Positions 33,668 through 33,701 of a stretch of 33,701 nt of DNA are shown here, piece by piece; positions within the stretch are counted from its first letter, which is position 1; each line of letters opens with the position of its first letter. The notes under the pieces were generated by a model. It was not told where the DNA came from. It did no database searches and was given only the letters and a program-made list of their open reading frames with translations. Source of the stretch: CAIPVR01 sp049316905 (GTDB lineage Bacteria; Actinomycetota; Acidimicrobiia; Acidimicrobiales; Microtrichaceae); NCBI GenBank assembly GCA_049316905.1, contig JBMOJH010000029.1, forward strand, positions 1 to 33,701, given 5' to 3'. The translations under genes and the position numbers were made by a program.

Positions 33668-33701
33668 TCAGAGCAGCCGTTCCATCACGACCACGTCGAG
33701 C
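33668..33701 (-). CDS. C-terminal fragment of a leftward gene cut by the window edge
   Basis: On the minus strand an open frame enters from the right edge and ends at a TGA (33670-33668). It reads LDVVVMERLL. This ending resembles GNAT acetyltransferases, many of which finish with a similar Met-Glu-Arg strand, but ten residues are too few for an assignment. The convergent position behind the tRNA and minisatellite fits a separate gene. Confidence 0.35.
   Translation of the reverse strand, partial: LDVVVMERLL

Noticed and set aside
1..33701. Signs of horizontal transfer or mobile elements.
   Set aside because: Base composition and codon use look even throughout. I found no transposase, integrase, terminal inverted repeats, or duplicated tRNA end that would mark an integration site beside tRNA-Tyr within the window.

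Overview
The window is uniformly GC-rich DNA with dense genes, GTG and ATG starts, many 1-10 bp gene overlaps and actinobacterial-type protein families. It looks like a chromosomal segment of a high-GC actinobacterium. An acidimicrobial-type lineage is possible but cannot be proven from sequence alone. I see no phage genes, transposases, insertion sequences or CRISPR arrays.

Region 1 (about 1-13,700) is a cell-surface polysaccharide locus. A rightward run encodes a GT2 glycosyltransferase fused to a methyltransferase, a GT4 glycosyltransferase, an asparagine-synthetase-type amidotransferase, and a 708-residue protein made of two tandem GT-B glycosyltransferase units. A leftward ABC exporter follows. 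It is divergent from a polytopic membrane protein (candidate polymerase), which overlaps a Wzz/BY-kinase-like co-polymerase with a long Pro/Ala/Asn tail. A leftward GT2 enzyme closes the locus. Together these would assemble, modify, export and polymerise a glycan, although no classical Wzx flippase is present.

Region 2 (about 13,780-25,560) is a tightly packed respiratory complex I operon, nuoABCDHIJKLMN. The NADH-oxidising module genes nuoE, nuoF and nuoG are absent. The genes overlap or nearly touch. A promoter ahead of nuoA is placed so that the mRNA would be leaderless. The last gene of the run, 7 bp after nuoN, is a MidA/NDUFAF7-family methyltransferase. The mitochondrial member of that family methylates the NuoD homologue during complex I assembly. 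NuoL carries a large Ala/Gly/Glu-rich insert between two cysteines.

Region 3 (about 25,560-33,701) holds metabolic and housekeeping genes: an APC-family permease with a UspA protein, acetyl-CoA synthetase, a membrane-anchored FMN/3Fe-4S glutamate-synthase-like protein, a small HAD phosphatase-like protein, HtpX protease, YajQ (leftward) and tRNA-Tyr(GTA). The tRNA is followed by a perfect 12-bp-arm hairpin and a 13-bp x 6 minisatellite. The right edge cuts a leftward gene.

Functions are assigned from motifs read by eye. No database search was run.
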